A DNA stretch of 64,000 bases from Chloroflexota bacterium (GCA_022825895.1 JAJDVX010000032.1:106302-170301), one strand, 5' to 3'; positions 36,258-45,577 are shown, counted from the stretch's first letter. Notes: generated by a model not told the origin, from the letters alone. Numbers and translations are program-made.

Positions 36258-38308
36258 CGAACCGGCCCGCCCAGCGCCGCGCGCAACTCGGCCTCATTGG
36301 CCAGCGGAACGGTCGGCGGGGCGATATCCACCGGACCCAGCCAGACGTAGTCCACGCCCGGATGGGCAATGCCGGTCAGCTCGCCCACGGCGGTGAGCGG
36401 CCGATCGTCCGGTCGCAAGAACGTGATGTACGCCTGATAGGCGCCTGCTTCAGCCTCCGCGGGCACCCACAACGCGGTCCGCAACTGATGCACGTCGCCC
36501 GGCTGCCACTCCGACGTGCGACGCAGTTGGCGATCCTGGGCATAGAGATCCTTGGCATAGATCACACCGCTGGGCGTGCGCAGCCAAATTCGCAGACGGA
36601 GGTCGTAGTCCACCGCCTGCCGGGCACGGATCACAACCGTGAAGCGAACCCCGTCGCCTGCTTCGCGAGGTCCCTGGTCGGCCCGCGCTCCCGTGTACTG
36701 AATCAGATCAATCTGAAAGTCGCGGCCGAGTTTGACGTGTCCGCGCCGGTTCACCAGATCCAATACGTTGGTCATATACAGTTGCAGAACGCCGTTCCGG
36801 TAGACCTCCGACCGGGCCTGCCACTGTGACGTCAGCCAGGCGGCGACATGCCCCTCGGGATCGGCCTGCTCAAGACCCGCCAGGACTACCCAGAGCCTTC
36901 GATGGTTGTTGGCAGCCCGCTCGAGTTTCCTGTTGACTTCCTTCGCCGTTACGGCCGGCGGTACTTCGTCTGGGAGAAACCAGACATCGACCTTGTCCAG
37001 GAAGTCCGGAAAGTAGTGGCGCCAGTACCACCCCTGCCAGGGACCGGCCAGGACAACCGCATCCCTGAATTTGCCTTCGTCGCGACCCGGACGCCGGGGC
37101 CGGGCCAGGTTCTCAATGGTCGAGGTAATCGAGCGGTAGTCGCCGCGCCGGTAATCGTCAAAATAGGCGCGCGAGGCGTAGACGGGCCCCGCCAGACCCA
37201 CGAGCAGCACGGCGGCAACCGGCGCCGCGACCCAGGCGCGGCGCGGCGCGAGACCCAGCGAGGCCGCCGCCAGGATTGCCAGCGCTGGAATCGCCGGCAG
37301 CAGGTAGCGGGCCTGATAGTCCTTGTCGAACACCAGCAGGATCGCCAGGAATCCGATCACGGCAACGATCTTTGCCATCACGAGGCCCGCCGAGCGGCGC
37401 AACACGGCCCAGCCGGCGCCGATCAGCACAAGCGCGCCCAGGACTCCGGCGACAAGTGCGCCGGCCCGCCCCCCGCCGCGTACCGTCGCATCGCCAACGA
37501 AGACATCCAGCCAGGCGCTGGACGCCACGTCCCGCACCAGGTCCAACCCAAGGCCGCCGGTCCCGAAGGCGGGAAGACTGTCCTGAATGCCCCGAGCCAA
37601 CAGAACCCATGGCAACGCAATGGCCAGGCACGCCACCTGAACGGCGACGAAGGCCAGCACGCGGCCACGCTGGCGACTGACGCGCCACGGAAGCGTCAGG
37701 TTCATGGCAACCAGGGCCAGCGCCGCGATGTAGTCCACGTAGGCGCCGACCACAATGGTCAGCGCCAGCCACGTCCAGTCGCGGCGGCGGCCATGTCGCA
37801 TCGCTCGTTCGAACAGCCACAGCGCCAACGTGCCGAACAGGGCCGCGGCGGCGTACATTCGCGCCTCGCGGCTGAAGAAGATCAGCATTGGCGAGGCGGC
37901 GACCACGGCAGCGGCAAACACGGCCGGCCACGGGCGCAGGTACATGCGTGCAAGCTGGTAGGTCGCGGGGATCAGCAGCACGCCAAACGGAACGGAGAGC
38001 CAGCGCACGATTGGCTCCTGCTCGCCGAACCAGGTCGCCCAGTAGTGAAGGGCGATGTAGTAGAGCGGCGGGTGCTCAAACGGCGCCTCGGCAATGGCCG
38101 CGACGATGTCCAGCGGGAGCGACCGTGCGTACCAGACCGCCGCAACTTCGTCGAAATCGAAGTCGCCCAGGTTTTGAAGTCGAAGACTGCGCAGCACGGC
38201 GCCGGCGACAACAACCGCCAGCAGCACGGTCATCGGCGTCACATGCCGTGCCAGCCGCTCCGCGAACCGGCGTCCACCGGTCGCGCCCACGCTATGCCGA
38301 GTGGTCAT
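36254..38308 (-). CDS. GT39-family glycosyltransferase (ArnT/PMT-like)
   Basis: A 684-residue membrane protein from ATG 38306-38308. The first luminal loop has the catalytic DE pattern (NLGDFDFDEVAAVWYARSLP) followed by EHPPLYYIALHYW, as in GT39/GT83 enzymes that use polyprenyl-phosphate sugars. About 10-12 membrane segments are followed by a soluble C-terminal domain of about 250 residues (beta-sandwich-like, LRIWLRTPSGVIYAKDLYAQ). Its start overlaps the GT4 gene stop by 17 nt, so the four transferase genes form one operon. Confidence 0.88.
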   Translation of the reverse strand: MTTRHSVGATGGRRFAERLARHVTPMTVLLAVVVAGAVLRSLRLQNLGDFDFDEVAAVWYARSLPLDIVAAIAEAPFEHPPLYYIALHYWATWFGEQEPIVRWLSVPFGVLLIPATYQLARMYLRPWPAVFAAAVVAASPMLIFFSREARMYAAAALFGTLALWLFERAMRHGRRRDWTWLALTIVVGAYVDYIAALALVAMNLTLPWRVSRQRGRVLAFVAVQVACLAIALPWVLLARGIQDSLPAFGTGGLGLDLVRDVASSAWLDVFVGDATVRGGGRAGALVAGVLGALVLIGAGWAVLRRSAGLVMAKIVAVIGFLAILLVFDKDYQARYLLPAIPALAILAAASLGLAPRRAWVAAPVAAVLLVGLAGPVYASRAYFDDYRRGDYRSITSTIENLARPRRPGRDEGKFRDAVVLAGPWQGWYWRHYFPDFLDKVDVWFLPDEVPPAVTAKEVNRKLERAANNHRRLWVVLAGLEQADPEGHVAAWLTSQWQARSEVYRNGVLQLYMTNVLDLVNRRGHVKLGRDFQIDLIQYTGARADQGPREAGDGVRFTVVIRARQAVDYDLRLRIWLRTPSGVIYAKDLYAQDRQLRRTSEWQPGDVHQLRTALWVPAEAEAGAYQAYITFLRPDDRPLTAVGELTGIAHPGVDYVWLGPVDIAPPTVPLANEAELRAALGGPVR

Positions 38309-39482
38309 ACGCGTCTAACGTCCGCCTGGCGATTTCCGACCAGGTGTGCCGGGCGGCGATAGCCTGGGCGCCCTCGGTCAGACGTTGCCGATGTCGCGGA
38401 TCATCTCGAATCCCCGCCAGGGCCTCCGCCAACCCGCCCTCATCGTGCGGCGCCACGAATCCCACTTCGTCGGCCTTCACGTCCACGGTCCCCTCCACCG
38501 GCGGATAGGTCGTAATGACGGGAATACCGTGGGCCACGGCATTCATGAATGACCCGCGGCGAGCCGAGAGACCGTCCAAAAACGGGAGGGCTATCGAATC
38601 GCACGCGACGAGCCAGCGCGAGATGAGGTCTGGCGGCAGCACGCCCGTGTCGACCAGGCGAACCCCGTCGAATGTGTGCGTGGCCACCGCGGGCTCCGCC
38701 CGTCGTTCGTTGGTTGGCGGTTCCGCCGCCCCGATCAAGGCCAGCAGCGTCTGCGGCCCGGCCAGTTCAGGACGCCGCAGGGCCCCGGCCAGCACGCCCA
38801 CGCCCTTGCTGCGCTGCCGGAAGCCGAAATAGCCAACGATGAAGTCCTCGCGATTGAGACCCAGAGCCGCCCGAGCCGCAGATCGATTGCCTGCGCCGGC
38901 GGGCGGCTCGATCGTGGGACCGGCCGGAATCCAGAATGCCCGCGCCTCATGGTCAACCTGCGCCACGGCCCGGCGCCGGTCCAATTCGTCAACGTAAAGC
39001 GCGGCGTGCGCGGACCTGGCGAGGCCGCGAACCACGCGAGCCCGCAGCCAACCAGCCTTGGGAAACAGATACGGCTGCAACAAGTCGTGGAAGGTCACAA
39101 CCAGCCGGCAGGGAATCCCGGCAAGGCGCAGGGCGTGTCCCAGGCCCATCAGTTCTCCGGGTCGCGCAAATGCCCCGGCCTGATAGTGCATGTGAACCAC
39201 GTCGGGCTGAAGCCGCCTGGCCAGGCGAAGCGTGCTCCGGAGCGCCTGCAGCGGCACCCGGTTGGCAACCGCGTAAACGTGCGCAGCTGGATCGCTGGTG
39301 GCTCGGGACTCGGTTGCCACGTCACACGCGACGCCGCATGCGGCCAGTGCCGCCGCCAACCTGGCCACGTGATCGCCCACGCCGCCAACGAATGGCGGAA
39401 ACTCACCCGTGACGAAGAGGACGCGGCGAGTTGGCCTCACCCCGACATCGGCGGCTAACGCCGCCACCCGGTCCACTGCCAC
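38292..39482 (-). CDS. GT4-family glycosyltransferase
   Basis: A 396-residue GT-B enzyme from ATG 39480-39482. N-terminal RVLFVTGEFPPFVGGVGDHV is the GT4 start; the C-terminal domain has IVGYFGFRQRSKGVGVLAGA and, near the donor site, ALPFLDGLSARRGSFMNAVA with GIPVITTYPPVEGTVDVKAD. It transfers a sugar from a nucleotide donor to a lipid or glycan acceptor. It overlaps the GT39 gene by 17 nt and the upstream GT2 gene by 28 nt. Confidence 0.88.
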   Translation of the reverse strand: MAVDRVAALAADVGVRPTRRVLFVTGEFPPFVGGVGDHVARLAAALAACGVACDVATESRATSDPAAHVYAVANRVPLQALRSTLRLARRLQPDVVHMHYQAGAFARPGELMGLGHALRLAGIPCRLVVTFHDLLQPYLFPKAGWLRARVVRGLARSAHAALYVDELDRRRAVAQVDHEARAFWIPAGPTIEPPAGAGNRSAARAALGLNREDFIVGYFGFRQRSKGVGVLAGALRRPELAGPQTLLALIGAAEPPTNERRAEPAVATHTFDGVRLVDTGVLPPDLISRWLVACDSIALPFLDGLSARRGSFMNAVAHGIPVITTYPPVEGTVDVKADEVGFVAPHDEGGLAEALAGIRDDPRHRQRLTEGAQAIAARHTWSEIARRTLDAYDHSA

Positions 39483-40396
39483 AGCGTGACGGCCGCGATC
39501 TGGCGAAGTTCACGCCGGGCGTCGGCGCGCACCGGCGGACGCAGCAGCCGCACGAGCTGCTCCAGCAGACGCAGCACGCCGGTCATTGCCACGAACAGGC
39601 GCATCAGCGCAGCCACCGGCCAGCCCCAGGTCTTGGTCACGTAGCGGTAGCGGCTGTGAAAGAAACGCCGCTCGCGGGCAATCGGGTCCTGTTCGGAACT
39701 TGCCCCGCCGCGGTGTCGAACGCTTGCATTCCGCGTGACGCCGCAGCGCCAGCCGCGAACGCCAAGCTCGCGCAGCAGGTCCACTTCTTCCGCATACATC
39801 TCGTAGCCGACGTCGAACCCGCCCGTTTCGGCCAGCGCGCGGCGCCGAAAGCACAGGCAAGCGCCGGTTAGCCATTCGGGATCATCGTCCGCCCCGTCGC
39901 GCATGTAATACCGGCGCAACGCCGGCAGATCTGGCATGAACCGTTCGACCACCGTTCCATCCGTCACCGCCGCCGCCAAGGTAGGCAGGCGACGCCCGGG
40001 CCAGGCCGCCGGCCTGCCGTCCGCCGCGTGCATTGGAGCCACGCACGCCATATCCGGCTCACGCTCGAGATGGGTCAGCATCGCCCCCAGCGCGCCCGAT
40101 TCCAGGTGCGCATCCGGATTGATCAGCAGCACCGCGTCACCCGTAGCCTCGGCAATCCCGATGTTGGCGGCCGCGCCGAATCCCAGGTTGCGATGGGCCT
40201 GTAGCAGCCTGACCCGTGGAAACTGCTCACGGACGATCTCCACGGTCGCATCGCCGGAATCATTGTCGACCACAATGATGTCAAGGTCTCCAGGAGTCTC
40301 ATCTTCGGCGTCGAACAAAGCTGCCAGGCACGGCTCGATGTCGGCCGCGGAATTCCAGGTCACGACCACCGCCGTGACCGACCGAAGCGGCCTCAC
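39455..40396 (-). CDS. GT2-family glycosyltransferase (rhamnosyl/galactosyl-like)
   Basis: A 313-residue GT-A enzyme. GTG 40394-40396 is taken as start because it overlaps the upstream stop as GTGA. It has SVTAVVVTWNSAADIEPCLA, a DXD-like INPDAHLESGALGAM and GFDVGYEMYAEEVDLLREL, the usual GT2 'rhamnosyltransferase' signature of (Y/M)AEEVDL. C-terminal basic helices suggest membrane association. The substrate is unknown. Confidence 0.88.
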   Translation of the reverse strand: MRPLRSVTAVVVTWNSAADIEPCLAALFDAEDETPGDLDIIVVDNDSGDATVEIVREQFPRVRLLQAHRNLGFGAAANIGIAEATGDAVLLINPDAHLESGALGAMLTHLEREPDMACVAPMHAADGRPAAWPGRRLPTLAAAVTDGTVVERFMPDLPALRRYYMRDGADDDPEWLTGACLCFRRRALAETGGFDVGYEMYAEEVDLLRELGVRGWRCGVTRNASVRHRGGASSEQDPIARERRFFHSRYRYVTKTWGWPVAALMRLFVAMTGVLRLLEQLVRLLRPPVRADARRELRQIAAVTLWQWTGWRR

Positions 40397-41166
40397 TCGG
40401 CCATCCCTGCGCCGTCCGCCTTCCAGCGTGCGCGCAGAGCCCGCTGAACCCGCCACTCATGCTCCGCCATCAGGGTGGCCAGCAGCACGCCAACGCCCCG
40501 ATCCTGGTACCCGCGCAAGCTGACCAGCCGTCGCCAGAACTCGCGCAGGGGTTGCAGCGCAACCGCCGTACGTCGCCGTCGCGTACCGGACCGGTAGAGG
40601 TCATCGGCCACCGCTTCGGCGTAGCGCCGCTGACGCGCCCGGAACTGGGCCACGCTCGTATAGCTCAAGTGCTCCAGGTGGTGCTCCATGCGTCCAACGG
40701 TCCCGGTCACGTCCACCAGTTCGTGTACCGGCCGATCGGATACGTAGGCGGCGTGGTGCCGGTTCATGATTCGCAGCTGGTCATCGGGCCACCACCCTGC
40801 CCCGCGCATCCACCGGCCAAAGATGCGGTTGCGGCGCGGAACCCAGTACCCGGCAAATGCTTCCGTTCCCACTCGTGTCCGGATTTCAACGCTGAGATTC
40901 GGCGGAACCCGTTCGTCGGCATCAACGAATACCACCCAGTCATGCACGGCCAGGCGCAGTCCGGCGTTGCGCTGGTCGGGAAAGTCGGTCCAGTTGCGCT
41001 CGATCAGGCGAACGCCGGGCGGCAGCCCCTGGGTGGTTCCGTCCGTACTGAAGGCGTCCATGACCAACCGTTCGTCGGCCCAGGCCAGGGTGGCCAGGCA
41101 GTCGGCAAGGTTGGCCGTCTCGTTTCTCGCGATAACGATTGCGCTAATCGCCGCCATCGCCGTCAC
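40393..41166 (-). CDS. GT2-family glycosyltransferase (WaaE/KdtX-like)
   Basis: A 257-residue enzyme from GTG 41164-41166, coupled to the upstream gene as GTGA. Motifs ISAIVIARNETANLADCLAT, SAFSTDGT-type (here DAFSTDGTTQ) and WVVFVDADERVPPNLSVEIR match the LPS core beta-1,4-glucosyltransferase group of GT2. In a bacterium without recognisable LPS the acceptor is probably another lipid-linked glycan. Confidence 0.87.
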   Translation of the reverse strand: MTAMAAISAIVIARNETANLADCLATLAWADERLVMDAFSTDGTTQGLPPGVRLIERNWTDFPDQRNAGLRLAVHDWVVFVDADERVPPNLSVEIRTRVGTEAFAGYWVPRRNRIFGRWMRGAGWWPDDQLRIMNRHHAAYVSDRPVHELVDVTGTVGRMEHHLEHLSYTSVAQFRARQRRYAEAVADDLYRSGTRRRRTAVALQPLREFWRRLVSLRGYQDRGVGVLLATLMAEHEWRVQRALRARWKADGAGMAE

Positions 41167-42029
41167 TCCGGCTTCAGGGCCACCTGGGCCGCGGCGTAGG
41201 CCTCACGACGAGGTCCAGGCAGGCGAGCGCGAACCCCAAGCCCCAGCCACATCAAGCCGATGGCGATGCTTGCCATTGGACGGGGGCCGTGCTGTCGGTA
41301 CCACCGCGCCCGGCTGCGAAAGAGTTCCGGCAGCATCTCCAGGTCGCGGTCGGCGGTTGTCGACGCGCGGATGTGCGTGACCTGGGCCGTGGGCACGTAG
41401 CGAACCCGCCAGCCGTCGTCCCAGAACCGCCGGCACAGATCCACCTCCTCCGCATACATCCAGTAGGCCGACGAAAAGCCACCCACCAGGTCCAGCGCCC
41501 GACGCCGCATCAGCATGAACGCGCCCAGCACATAACCCACGTCCCGCACGGGCCCGTTCGACCAGAGCCGCCCATTCAGACGGGATCCGCGAAGCCGAGC
41601 CGGCAGCGGCAGAAGATCGAAGACCGCCTGCCCAAGCCCCGGAAAAGCAAACGCGGAATCCTGGGGAGAACCGTCGGTGTTGAGCAGCATCGGCCCAACG
41701 CACGCAACGTCTGGCGCGTCGTCGATTGACGTCGCCAACGTCTCCAGGGCGCCGGGATGCACCCAGACATCGGGGTTGGCAACCAGCACCAGCGGCGCTC
41801 GACCCAGGGCCACGCCGGCATTCGCAGCCACGCCGTAGCCCGGATTGTCGGGCCGGGGCAACAGCCGCGCGTCAAGCGTGGCGTCGTCGCAAAGAGCGGC
41901 CACCGCCGGATCGCCGGCGGTGTCCACAATCGTGAGCGACTGCACCAGGCCGCCCGCCGAGCGGATGCTGGCAGCCGCGCGGCCTGCCACTGCCGCCTGC
42001 CCGTGAGCTACGACCACGGCATCGATCAT
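41163..42029 (-). CDS. GT2-family glycosyltransferase
   Basis: A 288-residue protein from ATG 42027-42029. MIDAVVVAHGQAAVAGRAAA, ANPDVWVHPGALETLA and GGFSSAYWMYAEEVDLCRRF place it in the same GT2 branch as the 39455-40396 gene, from which it may have arisen by duplication. It is the first gene of a five-gene glycosyltransferase operon (GT2-GT2-GT2-GT4-GT39) with overlaps at every junction, and starts 65 nt downstream of rplL. Confidence 0.87.
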   Translation of the reverse strand: MIDAVVVAHGQAAVAGRAAASIRSAGGLVQSLTIVDTAGDPAVAALCDDATLDARLLPRPDNPGYGVAANAGVALGRAPLVLVANPDVWVHPGALETLATSIDDAPDVACVGPMLLNTDGSPQDSAFAFPGLGQAVFDLLPLPARLRGSRLNGRLWSNGPVRDVGYVLGAFMLMRRRALDLVGGFSSAYWMYAEEVDLCRRFWDDGWRVRYVPTAQVTHIRASTTADRDLEMLPELFRSRARWYRQHGPRPMASIAIGLMWLGLGVRARLPGPRREAYAAAQVALKPE

Positions 42030-42056
42030 GCTCGGCCGACCTCATTCTTCTCGGAT

Positions 42057-42081
42057 GGCGGGCGACGGCACGCCGCCCGCC
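42057..42081 (-). terminator. GC-rich hairpin between rplL and the glycosyltransferase operon
   Basis: GGCGGGCG (42057-42064) and CGCCCGCC (42074-42081) form a perfect 8-bp stem with a 9-nt loop, 14 nt past the rplL stop. No U tract follows, so termination may be partial, leaving room for read-through into the transferase genes. Confidence 0.5.
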
Positions 42082-42094
42082 GGTGCCGTAAGCG

Positions 42095-42475
42095 CTACTT
42101 CACCTCGACGGTCGCGCCCACCTCTTCCAGCTTGGCCACCATGGCGTCGGCTTCCTCGCGCGACAGGCCATCCTTGATCGTGCCCGGCGCGGCGTCCACT
42201 ACCGCCTTCGCCTCGCGGAGTCCAAGACCCGTGATCTCACGCACGGCCTTGATGACCTGGATCTTGCGTTGGCCGGCGCTGTTGATCTCCACCGAGAACT
42301 CCGTCTGCTCGACTTCGACAGCCGCCGCGCCATTGTCGGCCGGCATGGCCGCCACGGCCATCGGCGCGCCGGAAACGTTGTACTTGTCCTTCAACGCCTC
42401 CACCAACTCCGAGAGCTCCAGCACCGTCATCGAGTCCAGCGACTCCAGAATGTCGTCCTTCGTGACCTTGGCCAT
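42095..42475 (-). CDS. rplL: 50S ribosomal protein L7/L12
   Basis: A 126-residue protein from ATG 42473-42475. N-terminal dimerisation helices ([20 protein letters not shown]), a hinge rich in Ala and Glu, and the C-terminal GTPase-contact domain ([38 protein letters not shown]) are all intact. It forms the ribosome stalk with L10. The start overlaps the rplJ stop as TAATG. Unlike most bacteria, rpoB does not follow. Confidence 0.98.
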   Translation of the reverse strand: MAKVTKDDILESLDSMTVLELSELVEALKDKYNVSGAPMAVAAMPADNGAAAVEVEQTEFSVEINSAGQRKIQVIKAVREITGLGLREAKAVVDAAPGTIKDGLSREEADAMVAKLEEVGATVEVK

Positions 42476-43011
42476 TACGCGCCTCCTTCGGCAGCTTGCA
42501 GCTGGTCAACGCGCTCCTGCAGCGCGTACACCAGTCCTGAAATCAATCCATCCAATGTATGCACCAAATTGGAAATCGGTGCGCCAATCGCCCAGACCAC
42601 TTCGGCGTTGAGCTGCTCACGGCCCGGAATCGACGCCAGTTTCAGCACCCGATCGCCGTCCAGCACCTCGCCGTTTAGCGCCCCGCCGCGAATCTCAACG
42701 GTCGGGTGCTGCTGCGCAAAGTCGCGCAGCGCGCGCGCCGCGGCCGGCACGTCCTCGCCGCTGAAGGTGAACGCCGACTGCCCGTTGAGCAGCGCGTCCA
42801 GGCCCTGGATCCCGGCCCGGTCAGCCGCGAGCGCGGCGAGGTTGTTCTTGACGACTCGAATCGTCGCGCCCGACGCCCGCATTTGCGTTCGCAGCTCCTG
42901 CTGATCGGCGACCGACAGGTTGGCGAACCCCGACACAATACTGAGTGAGGCCGACGCCAACTGGTCGGCGAGCGCATCTACCACGACGGCCTTTTCCGCA
43001 CGTGTCGCCAC
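42475..43011 (-). CDS. rplJ: 50S ribosomal protein L10
   Basis: A 178-residue protein. GTG 43009-43011 is preferred over ATG 43036-43038 because GGAGGAG lies 6 nt upstream and the product then starts [20 protein letters not shown], as in other L10 proteins. [11 protein letters not shown] is the 23S-binding segment, and the C-terminal helices that anchor L7/L12 are present. An L10 leader RNA with a terminator precedes it. Confidence 0.97.
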   Translation of the reverse strand: MATRAEKAVVVDALADQLASASLSIVSGFANLSVADQQELRTQMRASGATIRVVKNNLAALAADRAGIQGLDALLNGQSAFTFSGEDVPAAARALRDFAQQHPTVEIRGGALNGEVLDGDRVLKLASIPGREQLNAEVVWAIGAPISNLVHTLDGLISGLVYALQERVDQLQAAEGGA

Positions 43012-43035
43012 TGGCAACTCCTCCGTTGGAATGGA

Positions 43036-43089
43036 CAAAACAAAATCGAACGGCGCGCCGGGTCGGCTTACCGCTCGATCATCCGTTCG
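43036..43089 (-). terminator. Attenuator terminator in the rplJ leader
   Basis: On the minus strand CGAACGG (43089-43083) pairs with CCGTTCG (43053-43047), and ATTTTGTTTTG follows. The 5' arm overlaps the 3' edge of the L10-binding fold, so the two structures appear mutually exclusive. This would let L10 stop its own operon. Confidence 0.6.
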
Positions 43090-43143
43090 CGCCTCGGCGG
43101 GCTCTCTCGACTCGAGAGATTGCTTGGCCCGCTGTCTCCGGCT
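43088..43143 (-). ncRNA. Ribosomal protein L10 leader
   Basis: The minus strand reads AGCCGGAGACAGCGGGCC..., then a side hairpin (CTCTCGAGTCGAGAG), then GCCCGCCGAGGCGCG. This matches the L10 leader kink-turn consensus (GAGACAGCNGG...CCNGCCGAGG), a known autoregulatory RNA upstream of rplJL. It lies in the 170-nt gap between rplA and rplJ. Confidence 0.8.
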
Positions 43144-43181
43144 ATGCAGCTGTTGGGGTCTGGGTCGAACCGGGCTCCTGT

Positions 43182-43898
43182 CTACTCCATCGCCGCGGCC
43201 GCTTCGGCCAGCACGGCCTGCGAGTCAAGGCGGATGCCCGGACCCATGCTCGAACAGATGCTCATTGTACGGATGTACGACCCCTTGGCGGCGCTGGGAC
43301 GCGCCCGTATCACGGCGTCGATCAGAATGCGCAGGTTCTCGATCAGCGCCTGGCGCCCCATCGAGGCTCGGCCCGCCACCACGTGCAGGTTGGCCAGCCG
43401 GTCCACGCGAAACTCCACGCGGCCTGCCTTGAGTTCCTTCACCACGCGCCCCACGTCATTCGTCACCGTGCCGGCCCGCGCATTCGGCATCAGCCCGCGC
43501 GGTCCGAGGATTCGGCCCAGCGGGCCAATAATCCGCATGTTGTCCGGCGTCGCCACGGCCGCGTCGAAGTCAAGCCAGCCACCGCGAATTCGCTCGGCCA
43601 ATTCGTCGGTGCCCACCTCATTCGCGCCGGCGTCGCGCGCCTCCTGCGCCCGGTCACCGCTGGCGAATACGATGATTCGCTGCTCCTTGCCGGTGCCGTT
43701 CGGCAGCGTCACAGTGCTGCGCACCTGCTGGTCGGCGTGCGTGGGATCGACGCTCAGATGGGCGTGGAACTCCACGGATTCGTCAAACTTGGCCATCGGC
43801 AAGCCCAAGAGCACGTCGACCGCGTCACCCAGCGAGTGTTGGGCATTGCGGTCCACGCCCGCCCGCGCCTGCTGATACCTCCGGCTGCCTCGCGCCAT
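43182..43898 (-). CDS. rplA: 50S ribosomal protein L1
   Basis: A 238-residue protein. ATG 43896-43898 is used (GAGG 7 nt upstream); a TTG two codons earlier is also open. The core shows GPLGRILGPRGLMPNARAGT, the family's invariant loop, and VEFRVDRLANLHVVAGRASM near the second domain. It binds the L1 stalk of 23S rRNA. It starts 2 nt after rplK. Confidence 0.98.
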   Translation of the reverse strand: MARGSRRYQQARAGVDRNAQHSLGDAVDVLLGLPMAKFDESVEFHAHLSVDPTHADQQVRSTVTLPNGTGKEQRIIVFASGDRAQEARDAGANEVGTDELAERIRGGWLDFDAAVATPDNMRIIGPLGRILGPRGLMPNARAGTVTNDVGRVVKELKAGRVEFRVDRLANLHVVAGRASMGRQALIENLRILIDAVIRARPSAAKGSYIRTMSICSSMGPGIRLDSQAVLAEAAAAME

Positions 43899-43900
43899 GC

Positions 43901-44326
43901 TCAATCCTCGACTTCGATGCCCATGCTGCGGGCGGTGCCGGCCACAATCTTCATGGCCGCCTCGACTTCATAAGCGTTCAGATCCGGCATCTTGATCTCG
44001 GCGATCTCGCGAACCTGCGCCTCGCTCACCGTGCCCACCTTCTCGCGGTTCGGCTCACCCGAGCCCTTGTCCACCCCCGCGGCTTTCCGAAGCAAATCGG
44101 CCGCCGGCGGCGTCTTGGTGATAAAGGTGAACGAACGGTCTTCGTAGATCGTGATCTCGGCCGGGATCACCGACCCCATCTGCTCGCGCGTCCGCTCGTT
44201 GTACGTCTTGGTGAACTCGATGATGTTCACCCCGTAACCGCCCAGGGCCGGGCCCACCGGCGGAGCCGGCGTCGCCTGCCCGGCGTCCAGTTGCAGCGTA
44301 ATTGTCGCGAGTACGCGTCGTGCCAT
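43901..44326 (-). CDS. rplK: 50S ribosomal protein L11
   Basis: A 141-residue protein from ATG 44324-44326. The proline-rich N-terminal domain ([20 protein letters not shown]) that binds thiostrepton-type drugs and the C-terminal rRNA-binding domain ([30 protein letters not shown]) are complete. It lies 18 nt after nusG in the operon. Confidence 0.98.
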   Translation of the reverse strand: MARRVLATITLQLDAGQATPAPPVGPALGGYGVNIIEFTKTYNERTREQMGSVIPAEITIYEDRSFTFITKTPPAADLLRKAAGVDKGSGEPNREKVGTVSEAQVREIAEIKMPDLNAYEVEAAMKIVAGTARSMGIEVED

Positions 44327-44344
44327 GGTTCGTCAGCCGCCTGG

Positions 44345-45013
44345 TTAGATGATGGACCCGCCGCCGGATTTTTCGACCTGGAGGAAATCCAGTTCAACCG
44401 GCGTGTCGCGTCCAAAGAATGAAACCAGCACCCGCAGGCGCTCCTTGTCTTCCATCACCTCGTCCACCGTGCCAAAGAAGTCGGTGAACGGCCCGTCGAT
44501 AATCTTCACCCGCTCGCCGATCTGGATGCGGACTTCCGGCCGCTGGCCCTCGCCCTCCATCTGCCGGAAAATCGTGCTCGCCTCGTCGGGTGAGAGCGGA
44601 ATCGGCTTGTGGCCGGACCCGGCGTCCGCGCCAACGAAGTTCACCACGCCCGGCGTGTTGCGTACGACCTGCCAGGCGGCGTCCGCCTCATGCTTGGCTT
44701 GCGGGTCGCTCGAGTTCTTGGTCTCGTCCAGCGACAGCATCTGCACCAGCACATAGCCGGGGTACATCTTGCGCTTTACCGTCCGCCGCTGCCCGTGGCG
44801 CGACTCCTCGACTTCCTCCTCGGGCACCACGATTCGAAAGACTTTGTCCGTGGCCTCCATGGAGCGCACGCGCTGCTCCATATTCTGCTTGACCTTGGCT
44901 TCGTAGCCCGAGTACGTGTTCACCACGTACCACTCGGCGTCGGCGGGAATCGGCCGATCCGGCGAACTGTCGTCGACGGGTACTTGGGCGGCTGCTTGAC
45001 CTGCCTCAGCCAT
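44345..45013 (-). CDS. nusG: Transcription termination/antitermination factor NusG
   Basis: A 222-residue protein from ATG 45011-45013. It has the NGN domain ([45 protein letters not shown]) and the C-terminal KOW domain ([20 protein letters not shown], ending [10 protein letters not shown]). An insert near residues 95-110 ([16 protein letters not shown]) is longer than in E. coli, as in other Chloroflexota/Actinobacteria-type NusG. It binds RNA polymerase and couples it to ribosomes. Confidence 0.98.
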   Translation of the reverse strand: MAEAGQAAAQVPVDDSSPDRPIPADAEWYVVNTYSGYEAKVKQNMEQRVRSMEATDKVFRIVVPEEEVEESRHGQRRTVKRKMYPGYVLVQMLSLDETKNSSDPQAKHEADAAWQVVRNTPGVVNFVGADAGSGHKPIPLSPDEASTIFRQMEGEGQRPEVRIQIGERVKIIDGPFTDFFGTVDEVMEDKERLRVLVSFFGRDTPVELDFLQVEKSGGGSII

Positions 45014-45032
45014 CAGCTTCCCGTGCCTTCCA

Positions 45033-45251
45033 TCAGGAGGTGATCACTTCGAACAGGCGGTCGAAGCCCAGATCGGCCAGCCCCAGAATGATCGCCATCA
45101 AAACGCTGATCGCCAGCACCAGCGCCGTCAGCCGAGCGGTTTGCTCCGGCGTCGGCCACTGGCACTTGCGCAGTTCCTGGTACGCGCTGCGCACGAATCG
45201 CGCCAGCGGCGCCCGGCGTACGTTCCGGCGCAGTTCCCGTGTGGACAGCAT
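45033..45251 (-). CDS. secE: Preprotein translocase subunit SecE
   Basis: A 72-residue single-TM SecE from ATG 45249-45251. The conserved amphipathic helix FVRSAYQELRKCQWPTPEQT (the W-P motif) precedes the membrane segment ALVLAISVLMAIILGLADLG. It forms the core of SecYEG. It lies between rpmG and nusG, the usual position. Confidence 0.97.
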   Translation of the reverse strand: MLSTRELRRNVRRAPLARFVRSAYQELRKCQWPTPEQTARLTALVLAISVLMAIILGLADLGFDRLFEVITS

Positions 45252-45264
45252 CGGCGATCACCCG

Positions 45265-45429
45265 CTAACGCGTCTCACGGTGGGCCGTGTGCGTGCGGCA
45301 CGCGCGACAGTATTTCTGCAGCTCAAGCCGGTCCGGGGTGTTCCGTCTGCTCTTGCTGCTCACGTAGCCTCGTGAACCGCAATCCCGGCACTCCAGCGTG
45401 ATAACGAGCCGATCACCTCGGCGAGGCAT
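45265..45429 (-). CDS. rpmG: 50S ribosomal protein L33
   Basis: A 54-residue protein from ATG 45427-45429 with GGAG 6 nt upstream. It is of the zinc-binding (C+) type with ECRDCGSRG and [16 protein letters not shown], i.e. two CxxC pairs. It is the first gene of the rpmG-secE-nusG-rplK-rplA operon. Confidence 0.97.
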   Translation of the reverse strand: MPRRGDRLVITLECRDCGSRGYVSSKSRRNTPDRLELQKYCRACRTHTAHRETR

Positions 45430-45548
45430 GTCCAACTCCGCGGTCGCTGGGCGACCGTCCATTCAGGGGCGCGCTTCGTGTTTGCCACGGTCACACGCGC
45501 CCGCCAAGCACAATAAAACCCCGGCGGGTGACCCGCACGGGACGCTTC

Positions 45549-45554
45549 AGTATA
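45549..45554 (-). promoter_or_regulatory. Possible -10 box for the rpmG operon
   Basis: The minus strand has TATACT within CGTATACTG, about 120 nt upstream of rpmG. No convincing -35 is at the right distance. The string also occurs upstream of tRNA-Ile. Confidence 0.3.
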
Positions 45555-45577
45555 CGACGAATCGGCCGATTAGTCGC

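Noticed and set aside
36848..38362. 504-codon plus-strand frame opposite the GT39 gene
   Set aside because: The product is Arg/His/Gln-rich and has no known motif, while the minus-strand gene has clear GT39 motifs and is coupled to its neighbours.
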